Positions 1-12,116 are shown, counted from the stretch's first letter. The stretch is DNA of 64,000 nt from Pomphorhynchus laevis (GCA_012934845.2 WNNJ02000327.1:1-64000); one strand, 5' to 3'. Notes: generated by a model not told the origin, from the letters alone. A program made the numbers and translations.

Positions 1-165
1 CAGTTCCCGATATCCTTTGATGATCCAACATCACTACTGTTAGGAAACAGTCCTCTGTGACTCTCCCGCTTTTCGTTCATTATCAAATCCGCTGTTGGAG
101 TCATCGGAGGGATATGCGATAATCTATGAAATAACTATACCTACGGATGATGTAAGCCGACCAAC
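1..165 (+). repeat. Fragment of a dispersed repeat, inverted copy of 51820..51990
   Basis: The first 165 bases read closely like the reverse complement of about 51990..51820, sharing for example the tract gatgatccaacatcactact and a later match around the words gttggagtcatcggagg. The second copy lies just upstream of the RTE-type LINE, so this may be 5' region of that LINE family or an independent repeat next to it. The left end runs off the window. Confidence 0.6.
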
Positions 166-421
166 TGTTGTATGATGCTTTCAGAGGTTTGTTATATATG
201 CGTTAGCAGTCCGGCGGTAATTTTAAGCACCAATTGCTTTTATTGCATTGCATGCTTGAGGCAATTTTGATATGTACCGTTTCATTGATTAAACGACGAC
301 GTGTATCTGGTTCGTATTTAAGAACAGTTGTATTGTCTAAATCAATCGTATGTGAACTGTTTAACTAATGATTAAATATTGCTGAAGAAACGTCACCGTT
401 TTAAGAATACCCTTGTGTTGT

Positions 422-2018
422 TCAAGTCTCTTTCGTAGTCCTTGTTTTGGTTTGACCGATGTAGACTTTGCTGCAATCTTTACAAGGGATGATATACACT
501 ACTTCATTTTTTGAATATGTTGGTTTCGTTTTGAAAAAGGAGGTCAATGAAGGTTGCTTTTTGTGATAAATTATATTTCGTTGCTCATCAGTCTTCAGTG
601 AATCGATCAATCTATTGTTATCCATTTCCGAAATATAAGTGGTAGAATATAAATTGTTGTTGATGTCTTTATTTTAGTTTTCTTCGACGTTGTTCCTCAC
701 TCTCATTCTTTTGAACTAGAAATAGCTTGCAGATGATACAGTCTGTATAATAACATAGTAGATATTTTACAATACATAATACATATTCTCTTGTCCGTAG
801 AACACATTTTCATAGCTCTATAGTACAATGCAGCCCATGGATTTTATATCTAATAGGTCTGTCAATGGACCAAACATTTGATCCCAAGGGTATGCCAGCT
901 TTCCTATGTACGTCCGTCTAGAGAATTTGTTGTCGAAATATGTGTATGCCTGGAAAGAACATATGTATATTAGAATCCTCGTATGTAACATTCCATTGAA
1001 TAGCCGGATCATTCATGTTCAGCAAGGTATCCAAATTGCAGTATTCGAGTTCTACATTAAATACAAAAATGCGTCGTCAACGTACCTCCAATATTGAACA
1101 AGACCATCTAAATCATAGGAAATGCTTTTCTCCAGTCACTCATGTAAATATCTGCCAGCGATGGGGATATATGATACCCCATAAAACACCATTTATTTGT
1201 TGATAAATGTCACACTGAAAGGTGGAAATTGATTTTGAAATGCAACATTTAATTAAGCAAGTCTAATCTTTAATGCTTAATTTGGGTTCTTTGCATTTTA
1301 TATTTCAATAATGTGACGGCCATTAAAAAAGCTCGCTATAATAGTATGTTTGTAAACAGAGATACCACATCTGCTGTTGCGAAGTATACTCGTTGATTAC
1401 GACATTTTTTAATCTCTTGAGCAAAACAAATACCGTCATTTATACTAGATCTGTTAATGTCATAATATTTTTTAAGCAATTATTGGCGAAATTGTAAGGA
1501 AGGGTTTGGCACCTTAGGTAATAGATACAAAAAGCCGGTATCGGCTTAATATATCCCTTATTTTTAAGTTCTAAAAGTGCCTTGTTCATGTCAACTTCCA
1601 AACGATGTTTATGATTCTTTCATAACTTTTTGAAATTTTCCTTCGATGACAAAATATCTTCACCGGCTTTTATATAATCGTTGCGATTATCTATCACTAA
1701 TGATCTACCTTTATCTGCTTTACAAATTAAAATATTATCATCCAATCTAAGAGTATTTAGAATAATTCGTTGTTTTGGAATTAGATTGTTTTGTTCGTAA
1801 GTGCAAGCTCTTTTAGTCTGTACATCATACATCGTGATCGCCACGAATTTGTTAACAGGTAACTGATATAGTATTATCTCAGAGTCACAGCGCACCTCAA
1901 TAAGTATAGGTCTAAGTAATTGAACAAATTCGAGTCCATAACTCAATACTTTCCCACACCTGATTCGATTACCCTGCCACAAATGCTGTTGTAACATTGT
2001 GGACTTTGTAAAATGCAC
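422..2018 (-). mobile_element. Eroded Penelope-like element with canonical RT then GIY-YIG order
   Basis: On the minus strand the 1620..2018 frame carries the N-terminal part of a PLE reverse transcriptase (LDDNILICKADKGRSLVI, then a DYI...ILS..E.FKKL stretch), and decayed RT-like words continue through about 1380. About 1 kb further 3', the 422..625 frame has the PLE-type endonuclease start NEVVYIIPCKDCSKVYIGQT, a GIY-YIG nuclease core. RT followed by a C-terminal GIY-YIG domain is the standard Penelope arrangement, unlike the permuted elements elsewhere in this window. The copy is a fossil with many breaks and has lost most of its length. Confidence 0.7.
660..1380. other. No recognised gene
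   Basis: Short open frames occur on both strands, but none has a recognisable domain or convincing composition. This may be decayed interior of the flanking PLE. Confidence 0.5.
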
Positions 2019-2504
2019 AATTTATTAAACGTTTTCATCTCTACTGGTTATTAAATGTTCATAGCGTTTAGTAATATTATTAACGCAGTCGGATATAAAC
2101 AATATATCATGCGACTCAACAATTCAGAGAAACATCCTCGATACGAGGGTGTTTGTCAAGATGACAATAAATTTCATCTATTATATTAAATAATATTAAA
2201 TTTCATCAATAAATTTCCTAGAGCATTTAGGGCTAAAATAGTAGCCAATTATGTATAAATATGGATTCACTAAGCAAATAAATCAAATAAGCTAACTGAG
2301 TCTACATATTTAATATAATTATAAAATAAACAAAACATAATAATGCTAAATCAAAATTTAATAATTAAATAATAAAATAAATAATTGTTATAAGATTTTT
2401 TATAATTTAAATTAAGCTAAAATAAAAATTTGAAATTTAAAATAAAAGTCACTTTTATGAATTTACTAATAATTGACGTATCAGAATAAGGATTAGGGAT
2501 CATC

Positions 2505-2578
2505 AGGATGAACTGCTATGCTATTGGGTTTCGACCACTAACTCCTCTACTTAACATAGCAGGGGGCCAAATACGTGT
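2505..2578 (-). other. PLE pseudoknot-like RNA segment, copy A
   Basis: Read on the minus strand: GGCCCC, then CTGCTATGTT, a roughly 14-nt spacer, a weakened partner of the first block followed by CGAAACC, then AGCATAGCAG. The CTGCTATGTT/AGCATAGCAG arms pair over 10 positions, one of them G-U. See the best copy at 44408..44470. Confidence 0.55.
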
Positions 2579-2802
2579 TAAGGACGTATTTCCTCTGATT
2601 AAATTTGATTATATAGTATCTTATTCTAATACAAAGTATATTATTTATTATCCATCCATAAAAAGTTTCCGCTAATGATTTTAAATTTATATTTAATATT
2701 ATTGTGTTGATTTATATATTTTACTATTTTCTGTTTGATGGTATTTTTATTGTAACTTAGTTTAAAATATGCATCTATCAAATTATTTAAATGATTTTAA
2801 AT

Positions 2803-4258
2803 AATTCAAAAGTTCGTTCCTAGCGAACGAACTGAGCAATGATTTAACTATGTTCTTCAGATACAGCTTAGACACATCTTGGATTCCTGACAATTGGAAG
2901 TGTGCAATTGTGGTGCCTATTCCCAAAAAGCATCCTGCTAGCTTTTGCGCGGACTTTCGGCCCATTAGCTTAACTAGCGTATTCTGCAAACTTTTAGAAA
3001 GAATCATTGCTAGTAGAATCAGGGATCATTTGGATCGTAATCACATATTGGTTGAATCTCAACATGGTTTCAGGATCGGACGTTCATGCCTTACTAACCT
3101 ACTAACTGCGCGTGAAAAATGGGCTGATGCTCTGGGGGCTGGGTTTCAGGTTCATACAGTATTCCTTGATTTTTCGAAAGCTTTTGATAGGGTACCACAC
3201 GACGGCATAGTGTCTTTACTGTATCACTATGGACTTCATTCATATATTTGTGAGTGGGTCAGGGAATTTCTATCGAATAGGTCTTTCCGAGTTTGTGTGG
3301 GGGGGGCGTGTTTTCTTATTCGGTAAATATTAATTCTGGCGTACCGCAGGGATCAGTCCTTGGCCCACTGCTCTTTATAATCTTCATTAATGATCTGCTA
3401 CTCCGCTTATCATGCTCTCATCTAGCGTTTGCAGACGATCTAAAGATTTGGTCGATCATTAGAAGTCCTGCTGATCGAGTATCGTTACAAAATGATCTAA
3501 ACTCTCTTATCAAGTGGTGTGATTCTACCGGACTACGGTTGAATGTTGATAAATGTGTCCTCATGCAACTAGGTCGCCCTATTGAAACTCTAAGGTACTT
3601 TATTGGATATATGGTCTTAAAGGAAGTGTCTCATCATAAGGATTTAGGGATTATTGTCCATAGATTTTTGAAAACAAAGTTGAACACCGACTTCTTTCTA
3701 GGTAAAGCTACTAGGGCGTTATATTGTATTAAAAATGCATTCCTCAGGTTAAGCTGTCACATGTTCAAGAGGTTATTCATCTCCATCGTCAGGCCACACT
3801 TGGAGTACTGCATTCAGGCTTGTTTCCCTGTCACTAAGCAAGAACTATTAGACCTGGAGTCTATTCTTAGGCGCGGATCGAGTATCTGTATTGGCTTAAG
3901 TGATATTGACTATTATGTACGTCTAAGTCGTATTGGGATGTTGTCGGTACGTGAGAGGTTCATATCCTTGGAAATGCTATGTATATGGCATATGTCGAAT
4001 GATGTGGTAGGTTATCCCACCGATGTAATCACTAGGCGGGTAGATCAGTTGCGGGGACATAGCAGAGTCTTGTATAAATTTAGATTTGGCAGATTACCAA
4101 AAGTGTATAGACTCTCAAGGAGAGGAATTAACATGTGGAATTCGTTGCCTGAGGAAGTCGTTGCAGCCCCCAGTTTGAGAACGTTTAAATCACGATGCTA
4201 CAAATGGATACATGAACAATGCCGCCATTCAACACTACCACTGGAATACCCTAATTAG
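2803..4258 (+). pseudogene. CR1/L2-type LINE reverse transcriptase (frameshifted)
   Basis: The translation shows the order expected of a LINE RT: WKCAIVVPIPKK, FRPISLTSVFCKLLERI, QHGFRIGRSCLTNLL, VFLDFSKAFDRVPH (first catalytic Asp), GVPQGSVLGPLLFIIFIND, LAFADDLKIW (the FADD catalytic pair), then the thumb region and the C-terminal WNSLPEEVV motif typical of this group. Two frames are used: the first ends at 3326 and the second starts within a run of G near 3300, so a single-base slip in the G tract breaks the ORF. The stop is at 4256..4258. It is otherwise open for about 480 codons, which suggests a fairly young copy. Confidence 0.9.
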
Positions 4259-4345
4259 CTACGTTGACTGACCATTTGCTTTTTTTTGTACTCTGCCTGA
4301 ATAGCCTTTTGGCTTTGGTATGTATTGGAATAATATAATAATAAT
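2803..4345 (+). mobile_element. 5'-truncated CR1/L2-type LINE
   Basis: A truncated non-LTR retrotransposon containing only the reverse transcriptase and C-terminal region of ORF2, ending in an A/T-rich tail with TAA repeats (aataatataataataa), as in CR1/L2-group LINEs. It sits inside a Naiad-type PLE. The body is 1.5 kb against several kb for a full element, so 5' truncation during target-primed reverse transcription is the natural explanation. Confidence 0.85.
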
Positions 4346-4659
4346 TTTTAAGAAAGCCAATATCGTTTCAAATTGCTGCAATTCTTAAAATTTCATTATT
4401 TAATGTATTATATTTTATATTATATGGTATGCATGAATGCTCATGCAAAAAAATGTGTTTCTTGTAAATTTAAATATGTCATCTTTACGATATAAATTAA
4501 AAATAGTTTAAATTGATGTTAATTAAATGTTCATATCAAGATAAATACTTTATTTATCATTAATATTGGTTTTATTAAGAATGAGGCTACCTGGATAAAT
4601 TTGTTCGCTTTTTGAAAGCGAACAAATTTAGGGGTAGCCTTTAAATTTGCTGCTATCTC

Positions 4660-4865
4660 TAAATTTAGGGTAGGGGCCACTGCCCAACCCCTTTGTACCA
4701 ACCTCGAATCGGTAAAAACATTTCACACAATACTACGATATTGAAAGTTGCTAATTCTCTAACCATATTATCATCGCTTAGCAAGGTTCGAAGACCTTCA
4801 ACATTGAACAAACGAAGACGTATTAAGTGAAGCTGATAATATGAATATATGTTCTCGTTTTCCAA
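4660..4865 (-). pseudogene. LINE AP-endonuclease N-terminal scrap
   Basis: The minus-strand frame contains NVEGLRTLLSDDNMVREL followed by FNIVVLCEMFL. This is the opening of a LINE APE-type endonuclease (N..GLR....D..M...L...DIV.L.ETF), with Met-Phe where the family has the catalytic E-T-F/W. Nothing of the rest of the LINE is visible beside it. Calling it an endonuclease start is inference from the motif. Confidence 0.55.
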
Positions 4866-4879
4866 ATTTTGTGAAGCAT

Positions 4880-5640
4880 CAACATTAGTGGGCTGATAGT
4901 ATGGAAGGCTATTTAGTAATAATCATAATTGTGCGTCAAATGGACTCTGCTGGTGAGCCTGCTGTTGATTACTGTCCTTTGATGTGTATTACTGGGCTGT
5001 TTCGAATACAAAATAAAGTGAAAGGGTCGGCAGCACGTTAAGCTTTCAGATGCATGCATAACGAAAAGCGAACTTCCCGTTCCGCCAACGATAAATCAGG
5101 ATTAATATATACCTCCCTAAATGATGTTTCTGGTGATTTTTATCATGTGTGACATTTTTATTTGCTGAGAAATGGCGTCATTTTATTGGAAACTTTTCCG
5201 TCTAGCAAATAATGATTATAAGTATAAGGCAAGAAAACATTCGAATCTGATGAATTTTTATTTGATATTTCGGAGGCCCTAATGTACAACATCTTCATAA
5301 TAATCTACAATGTCGGAAAAATATTAATTTAAGAAAACAATTTAGAATAAAAAATAATAGTTAATAGTAACATGTAGGTGCTATCAGTAGTCGTTTTTAG
5401 GTGTAGATCATACTGAGCAAAATTTAGTTAATTTTTTGTGTTTTAAGAAACAGTGTGATATCCGCTTTATTGAAAAAGCGGATCCTTATTCGAAAAGCAG
5501 ATTTTTATTGCAAAAGAGTTTAATTCCACTAAAAGAAAGATTATTAAAGCTTTGTATATTAATCATAATAAAATAAAACTCCTAGATTGCAATAAAGCGG
5601 ATATAACATAATTATTTTTATTATAGTATTTATAGCGCAC
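4880..5640. other. No recognised gene
   Basis: AT-rich sequence between two LINEs. I see no long frame or repeat match. The last 200 bases before 5640 may be 5' untranslated sequence of the LINE that follows. Confidence 0.5.
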
Positions 5641-5686
5641 AGCTGTTACTACGGACTATGATTTGTCATATTGTAACAAAACGTTC

Positions 5687-6877
5687 ATGTCGGAGCGTTC
5701 AAAGAACTCAATGAAAACTAATTTTCCTGCCAATGCAATAAACGAGGTAAGTGGAGATTTAGCTTCTCTTGAATATATTTCGAAAGGGGAACTCCCCCCG
5801 GTACCAAAATTATCCAACCTCGTGATTATCAGACTTTTGGTGCCTCTGGAAAGGCAGAACATGTTCAATGTTTTTATAAGGGGCTTTGCCGATCGATTTA
5901 AAAAAAGGATATTGTTCAATGCGATTAAATATTATGAATCTGAGATTAAAATCTCATTCTGCACTCCTGATCTGGCAATGTCGTACGTCGACTACTTTAA
6001 AAAAGAGCATTCGGAACAAGGTATAATTGCTTCCAAACCAATCCTGGCAACAATAAAGATAAATAACATGCCCACATACATTTCAGAACAAGATATATCA
6101 GCCCTAGAAACTGATTACAAAATCTCTAACGTGCGCTTTATAAAAGGGATTAAAGGCTTCCCCATTCCCGTGGCGTTCTGCAATGCCCCGGTTGATGAAG
6201 CTCTAAAACTATCGATTTCGACATGCAATCCTTTTATGGGGTATAATTTGAGATTTTCAATAATCGAAACCGACTAACTAACGTACACTCACTGCAACAA
6301 TTGCCATCAGTGGGGGCATTGGTCTGCTGGCTGTTCTCTACCCTATAAGTGCGGCGTGTGTGGGACAACTGCTATACATCCCGAGAAGTGTGAAAGTAAG
6401 CCATTTTGCGCAAACTGCGGTGGTGAGCACCCCGCATGGTCAAAAAAGTGTAAAATCTTTAAAGCGTACCAAAAGAGACACAGGGGTGTGACAGCAAAAC
6501 CGACTAGCTTCGTGGAAGCTGTCTCGTCTAACAAGAAAGACGACAGGATGCCGGATACGGAAATTCTTAAACTTATTGAAATGCAGCATCAGGCATCAAT
6601 GATTCAACTTGAAAAATTGGTCCAAAAATTGGTGGGTCAATTAGCGGAATCCTTCCGTTCTCCTCCTTCTGGGAAGACTAACAATATTAAGAAGCCACCA
6701 AAATCTAAGAAACGAAACGGGTCAGCGCTGAGCATAGCTGCTCTGAAGCTTGCTCGGAAGGATTCGATCTGGGCTATGGCTAACGAGGGAAATGAAGATA
6801 TCGCCCATGGGCAAGCGACTCCATTTGTCGTGAAGGGAAGCGGTAAAGGCGACCTTTCCGCATCTAGTTGCGACTAG
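5687..6877 (+). pseudogene. LINE-J ORF1, gag-like nucleic-acid binding protein
   Basis: I take the ATG at 5687 (MSERSKNSMKTNF) as the likeliest start. The first 195 codons form an RNA-binding-like region. A TAA at about 6275 then interrupts the frame, which continues unchanged into three CCHC-type knuckles: THCNNCHQWGHWSAGC, CGVCGTTAIHPEKC and CANCGGEHPAWSKKC. The homologous fragment at 17.7 kb has a sense codon at the matching place, so the TAA is a point nonsense change. After the knuckles come a Lys-rich tail and a stop at 6875..6877. Triple CCHC knuckles are typical of ORF1 in the Jockey, I and R1 groups. The protein would coat the element RNA. Confidence 0.8.
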
Positions 6878-6911
6878 GTGTAGGGCGTCCCACTTTGATA
6901 ACACTTACGCA

Positions 6912-9370
6912 ATGGGAAGTAATCAAGGACCTTTTTCACTGAATATCCTTCAGTGGAATTCGGGAGGTGCTTCCGCCCTTAGCCTTCTATCTGGTAGAGA
7001 TGCAGATGTTATAGTCCTTCAGGAGACGCGGTCTATCCGTCTCCCCCAGGATATTACTCGATTTATCCCTAAGCACATATACACCCACTTTACTCCTTAC
7101 ATAACCCCCTCACTCCTCTTCATCTCAAGGTCTTTTAACCCTAGTAAAAAGCTCATTAAGATCATCCCTCCTATTAAACTCTTCTTGTTCAGCCCTATCT
7201 TGTTTAGCTATATCACTTTGTAAGAACGGTAAGCGTATAAGCATAGCCAATGTCTATATTCGGCCAGGAGAAATTCACAAGAACCGTGACCTCCTGGATC
7301 AAATATTGGGGAGCGGTTATGACATGTTACTTGGTGACTTCAACGACAGAACTGGTCGTTGGATTAATGCAGCACTCCGAAGAGCAAGGATCGACTATCT
7401 TATTCATAAACCACCTTCCCCAACCTTTCATTGCTCTACAACAAATTCTCTCCTCGACATATTACTGCTACATAAGATGTGGTTGTTGAAACCCATTTGC
7501 ACCGAGCAGTCGCGTCAACAACAGACCACCTCTCATGACCTAATTCGCTGGAGGCTAGAGGACGATACGTTGCTTAGAAGAAGGTTTCACTTTGACCCTA
7601 TTAGAGTGGCCTTCTTTCAGGCAGCTATCCAACTCTTCCCCAGAATTGGAATTGAGAGTTTGACCGAATTTAATTCCTACCTCTCATCGCAAGCTACCGC
7701 GATCCTTTCGACTACCTATAAAGGTCGAATATACAATCCTACTCCAACAAAGCTCAAGGTCCTAGCTAAAATGTTACACCTTCCCAATCTCTCTGTTTCC
7801 GCCAGACATATCCTCTCGAATGAATATTGGAGCTCTAGATATAGGCTCCAGCTGAGCAGGGATAGGGCAAGCATTGCTCGCCTAAACCCTTCTCAGGCTT
7901 CCTTCTGGAAGATATTCAAGAAGGAGAAGTTTGTTTGCTGGAAGGATAGAGCCTTGGTTTGGATTGGTAGCATAGGCCTTGACAAAGTTTTAGAGGAGTC
8001 ACTTTCCTTACATAATTATGGAGCCACTCAATCTCCCCAACCAATCCCGCCTTGGTGTGACTTCAGGAGTAGGGACTTATCTGTTACAGATATCCTTAAC
8101 TCCTGGGGACCACTCCCGGGCACCTCCAAATCCCACGCGCCACTCACCACTCGTGTCTGTCAGCTTTTGACATACATTCAGAGAAAGGAGGTCGCCATCA
8201 CAATGCTATTAGCCTCCCCGTCTGACATAGCGGACATCAACATCAGCCGTCGAGTTTTTTTTACCTAAAAAGAGATTAATCACTTGTCCTAAAGATCTGC
8301 GGCCCATCTCGATTCAAAACGCCCTCATATCCATCTACGAGAAAGCGCTTGCGCGTAGAATCCGCGTTCATTTATGTAGGCGTAATTTGATCCCACCGAG
8401 TTTTCATGGGTTTGTCAAAGGGCGCTCGGTCCATTCAGCAATTGGTGAAGTGCATCAGTTTTGTCAGGATAATAGTCATCAGCTTGCTGTGGCTGTTTTT
8501 CTTGATTTTTCAGCTGCATTTGACCGGATCTCCATTCCCTTCGTTATCTCCTCTCTTAGGTCCCTCGGGTTGCCTGCGAGAATTGCTAACAGGGTGGAGA
8601 TTTTGTTGTAAATTAAGCGGTTCTACTATGAAGACGACCCTGATGCGCGTCAGTTCTACCCTATTACGGGTGTACCTCAAGGATCCCCACTTTCTCCTAT
8701 CTTATATCTTGCTGCATCCATTGTTCTATTCAAGAATTTTAAACGTGATCAACATCTAGTGGTATATGCTGATGATACCACAGCCTTGTTCTCTGGACGC
8801 AGGTGCAAAGATGTAATCTCTGACATCAGCCGTTTCTTTTTAAGATTAAAAGATCAGTTGCCCCCATCCAATCTTATTTTAAACTCCTCTAAATCACAGG
8901 TGGTAGTCTTTAATGGCGTTCCTGCCACCAAAAAGAAACTTAAGAGACTAGCACTCTCTGCACTCTCCTCCATTTTGCAGCATCAACCACTCCCCATCTT
9001 CACGAGTCGAGTAAAATATCTGGGGTTCACCGTTACGGTGAATTGGTCGGCGAAAGCTGACCTGGATAGACTTAAACGTATCCTGAAGAAAGCTAGGTGG
9101 GCTCTGAAACGGGCCCAGCATCTGTCATTGAATGGGATAACCCAAGTGCGCCTCTGGGGTACTTGGGCTATCTCGGGATTAGTCTTCTTCTCACGAGGAC
9201 GTCCCCCAGAACAAAGACTAAGGTTTCTCAAGCTCCTCATCTCGAGATTACCAACCATAGTCCGCCTTGACTGGACCCTTAGGTGTGTGAGAGACCCCGA
9301 ATGGTTCAGTCAGAGGGCGGCGCGCTGGTGTGGCCGAGGGGCTCAGATCCCTCTGGACCTGAGGTTGTGA
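6912..9370 (+). pseudogene. LINE-J ORF2, endonuclease and reverse transcriptase (several frameshifts)
   Basis: The ATG at 6912 opens an APE-type endonuclease: LNILQWNSGGASALSLL, DADVIVLQETR (catalytic Glu), later LLGDFNDRTGRW. It continues through a linker to RT motifs: FHGFVKGRSVHSAI, VFLDFSAAFDRI, TGVPQGSPLSP-like words, and VVYADDTTALFSGR. The C-terminal segment includes SRGRPPEQRLRFLKLLISR. The frame shifts at least four times (near 7220-7310, 8270, 8600 and 8750), so no full protein is made. Length and domain order are otherwise as expected of a Jockey/I/R1-group pol. Confidence 0.85.
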
Positions 9371-9489
9371 ATATAAGTTGAAGATTTCAAAATACACGTC
9401 GTGAACAGCTTCTATTTAAAGTTTTCTTTTGCATGTTTTTGTTTCTTAAGTTTTTTTATCAGTTATATAGTTATTAATAAAACCCTTAC

Positions 9490-10090
9490 TTACTTACAAA
9501 ACGTTTTTCAAATGAGCATGTATTTTTCTCCAATTCAATTGATCTCTTCAGAATAAACTTTTCCAAATATTTCAATACTTTAAATTTTGAATTGCTAATG
9601 TAATAAAGTTTAATTCAAAAATGGATGTCGGTTATTGTGATATATTTTTAATAAATGATTAAGATAATAATTGTAATAAGGAAAATAATTTGATACAAAT
9701 TATAATAATTGGAGAAAACTATTCTCGAAAATAATTTTATAGATTATAAATATATTTAGATTGAAGCTTTAAAAAATGTAATAAAATGAATTTTAAAATA
9801 AAAAACTGAAAAGTATCATATTTTAAATTAAAATATTCGTTATAAAGCATCATTTGCTATAAAATACTATAATTTAATAAGTTATTTTGTAAAATAATTG
9901 ACATTTATTATACGAATTAAATAAAAAATTAATCGTATGCAACTTTACTGTTTTTGTGTTTATACGATTTATCGAGTTTTTTACTTCACCTTAAAAAAAG
10001 TCTTGGTTATTGAAACTCTTACAGTAAGTGTCTGCTACTAAAAAAAGTCCAATGATGATGTGCCTTATGGCTCAGAGGACAACTTTAGAT
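9490..10090. other. AT-rich spacer with dispersed-repeat similarity
   Basis: No gene is visible. The stretch 9890..9985 resembles 14440..14545, and 10019..10080 resembles parts of 14580..14620 and 15985..16030, so this is an unclassified dispersed repeat. Confidence 0.5.
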
Positions 10091-10159
10091 TTTCTAAAGA
10101 AATTAAATATAAACTGTCATTTTTATGAATTGACAAATTACAACTGTTAATGTTTTTCG

Positions 10160-10345
10160 TCCTTTATTGTTTCAGTCTTATTGGCCGTCATTGTGAGTGG
10201 TTTCATAACATCCTCCTTCGATGGGATTACCAAAACTGTCTCGACTTTCATATCCTTTTTCAGTTATTCCGATTCGATTATCTTTTACGTTTTGTGTCAT
10301 TCTTTTCACTCGACGCCAATTTTCCGTCGACGACAATAACAAACG
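10160..10345 (-). pseudogene. Possible retroposed 3' end of a host mRNA inside a PLE terminal repeat
   Basis: On the minus strand a high-complexity hydrophilic frame reads RRVKRMTQNVKDNRIGITEK and continues with GYESRDSFGNPIEGGCYETT to a TAA at 10178..10180. An AATAAA follows at 10163..10168, then a short A-run. The block interrupts the PLE terminal repeat: the consensus before it ends at ttattctgat, and after it resumes at about tttgtcaattcataaaaatgac. This fits a 5'-truncated processed pseudogene. I do not recognise the parent protein. A chance ORF is the alternative. Confidence 0.35.
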
Positions 10346-10377
10346 TTTTATCAGAATAAGAATTAGAGGTCATCAGG

Positions 10378-10438
10378 AGGACCTGTTATGCTAATAGGTT
10401 TTAAACCTAATTCTTTTACCCAGCATAACGGCGGGGCC
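10378..10438 (-). other. PLE pseudoknot-like RNA segment, copy B
   Basis: The minus strand has GGCCCC, then GTTATGCT, spacer, a degenerate first-block partner, then AGCATAAC. The second helix pairs over eight positions using a U-A pair where other copies have C-G, a compensatory double change relative to 44408..44470. Confidence 0.55.
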
Positions 10439-10510
10439 AAATATCTTCTTATGACATATTTCATATGATAAAATTTGATTATCTAGTATCTTATTCTAAT
10501 GCAAAGTACA

Positions 10511-11862
10511 TTATTTATTATCCATCCATAAAAATTTGCCACTTAAGAGTTTAAATTTATTCTTTATATTATTGTGTTGATTTATATATTTTACTATTTT
10601 CTGCTTGATGTTATTTTTATAGTAACCTAGTTTAAAATATGTATTTATTAAATTATTTAAATGATTTTGAAGAAAGCCAATATTATTACATATTGTTGCA
10701 ATTCTTAAAATTTCATTATTTAATGTATTATATTTTATATTATATGGTATGCATGAATGCTCATGCAAAAATATGTTTCTTGTAAATTTAAATATGTCAT
10801 CTTTACGATATAAATTAATAGTTAGTTTTAGTTAATGTTAATTTAATGTTCATATCTAGATATACACCTTCTTTATCATTAATATTGGTTTTGTTAAGAA
10901 TAAGGCTTTCTGGATAAATGTGCTCACTAATTGAATAAAAATTATTAGAATTAAATACACATATATCATCAATGTATCGAAACATATATTTCATATATTT
11001 ATATTGTTTAGATTTAGTTTTTACACAGTTATGAACAAATTCATATTCTATAAAGCTTAAAAACAAGTCAGCTATAATTGGACTACTATTACCACCAATT
11101 GGAACACCTTTTACTTGTCTAAATATAGATGTCCCTACTTTTAAATAATTTTGATTTATCAAAATATTTAAGGATTCTATTAATTCAATTTTATCCATAT
11201 TATTTATATTTATTTGATGGTTTAATTTTTGTTAGATAGGCGTTATAATTATTAGAACATATATATGTATATCTTTTTCCGAATATAAGGTTAATTAATT
11301 TTACTAACGCTTCTTTAATATCTACTAAATCTAGATTTGTATAAAGCGTACTAAAATCGTATGTATTTATATTTTGAAAATTTATTCCTTTTGTCTGTTC
11401 TAAAAATTCTTTTATAGAATTAATACTGAAATAGTGTTTTATACCAGTATTAATTTCGATTACCTTGCAATATTTTTTAAAATGTGCTTTAATTACTTTA
11501 AGTATTTTATTCATATAGACAGAAAGTGGTTTTAATGTACATTTAAACGCACTACATATGAACCTAGGTTTTATTGGATTTTTATGTAATTTTGGATTCC
11601 AATATAATATAGGTATAGTTTTATTATCTAATTCAACCTTTATACCCTTTTTATCCATTATAGAACAGTGACTTGTAATAATTGTTTCTAAACTCAACTC
11701 ACTACGTTCATATGTTGGATTTACATTTAAATCATTAGAATTAACCTCTTTCATTAGTATATCATAATAAAGCTTTTTGCATATGAAGACAAAGTTATTA
11801 CTAGCTTTATCAATAGTTGTTATTATATAGTTATCCTTTAATTTAGTAAGTTCTTTATACAT
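10511..11862 (-). pseudogene. Naiad-type PLE reverse transcriptase region
   Basis: The PLE-type RT is read in three pieces. The first has IITTIDKASNNFVFICKK, then PILYWNPKLHKNPIKPRFIC and YDFSTLYTNLD (the motif with the first catalytic Asp). The second has VKGVPIGGNSSPIIADLF and FRYIDDICVF (the YIDD box). The third is the basic C-terminal end finishing KFLWMDNK at 10511. Order and motifs are those of Penelope-like RTs, which resemble telomerase RT. It is followed by the pseudoknot-like segment and preceded by the endonuclease ORF. It is broken a small number of times. Confidence 0.85.
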
Positions 11863-12116
11863 ATCTTTATTAATTTAATCTTTCATTTTATAATTGTTTG
11901 TTATTTTCATTTTATTTTTAATTTTATCAAATATATAATCTTTCCAAATTTTTATCTTAGATATATTCGAGCTTTCACTATTAATCAGCTTACTAAAGTA
12001 ATCATTTAAGTTATTATATAACGAATTGTAAATTTTATTTTTGTCGTTGTTATTATTTAATCTATATTTATACCCTTTTGATAGCAGCTTTCTTAATTCA
12101 CAATTTTCAATTAATT

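Larger units (their letters stand above)
2280..4620 (-). mobile_element. Naiad-type PLE 3' part, split by a LINE
   Basis: The 2280..2510 stretch is the family's terminal repeat, 2505..2578 its pseudoknot-like segment, and 2640..2800 and about 4345..4620 the two halves of the RT C-terminal region (compare the longer copy at 10346..13240). The coding match stops at the sequence aaatgatttt and resumes at aagaaagccaatatcg on the far side of the CR1-like LINE at 2803..4345. The LINE therefore inserted into an already present PLE. The PLE is a 5'-truncated fossil with several breaks. Confidence 0.75.
5640..9485 (+). mobile_element. LINE-J: near-complete Jockey/I/R1-group LINE
   Basis: A two-ORF non-LTR retrotransposon. 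ORF1 (gag-like, with zinc knuckles) runs from 5687 to 6877. ORF2 (endonuclease, RT, C-terminal region) runs from 6912 to about 9370 and is followed by a short 3' region ending in aataaaacccttacttac. It is less AT-rich than its surroundings and looks nearly full length at about 3.8 kb, though ORF2 is broken in several places. Fragments of the same family recur on the minus strand at 14103..14327, 17493..18193 and 41025..41380, and probably at 15227..15478 and 20312..20465. Confidence 0.85.

Noticed and set aside
818-1203. Overlapping open frames on both strands
   Set aside because: Short, mutually antisense, and with no motif or codon structure.
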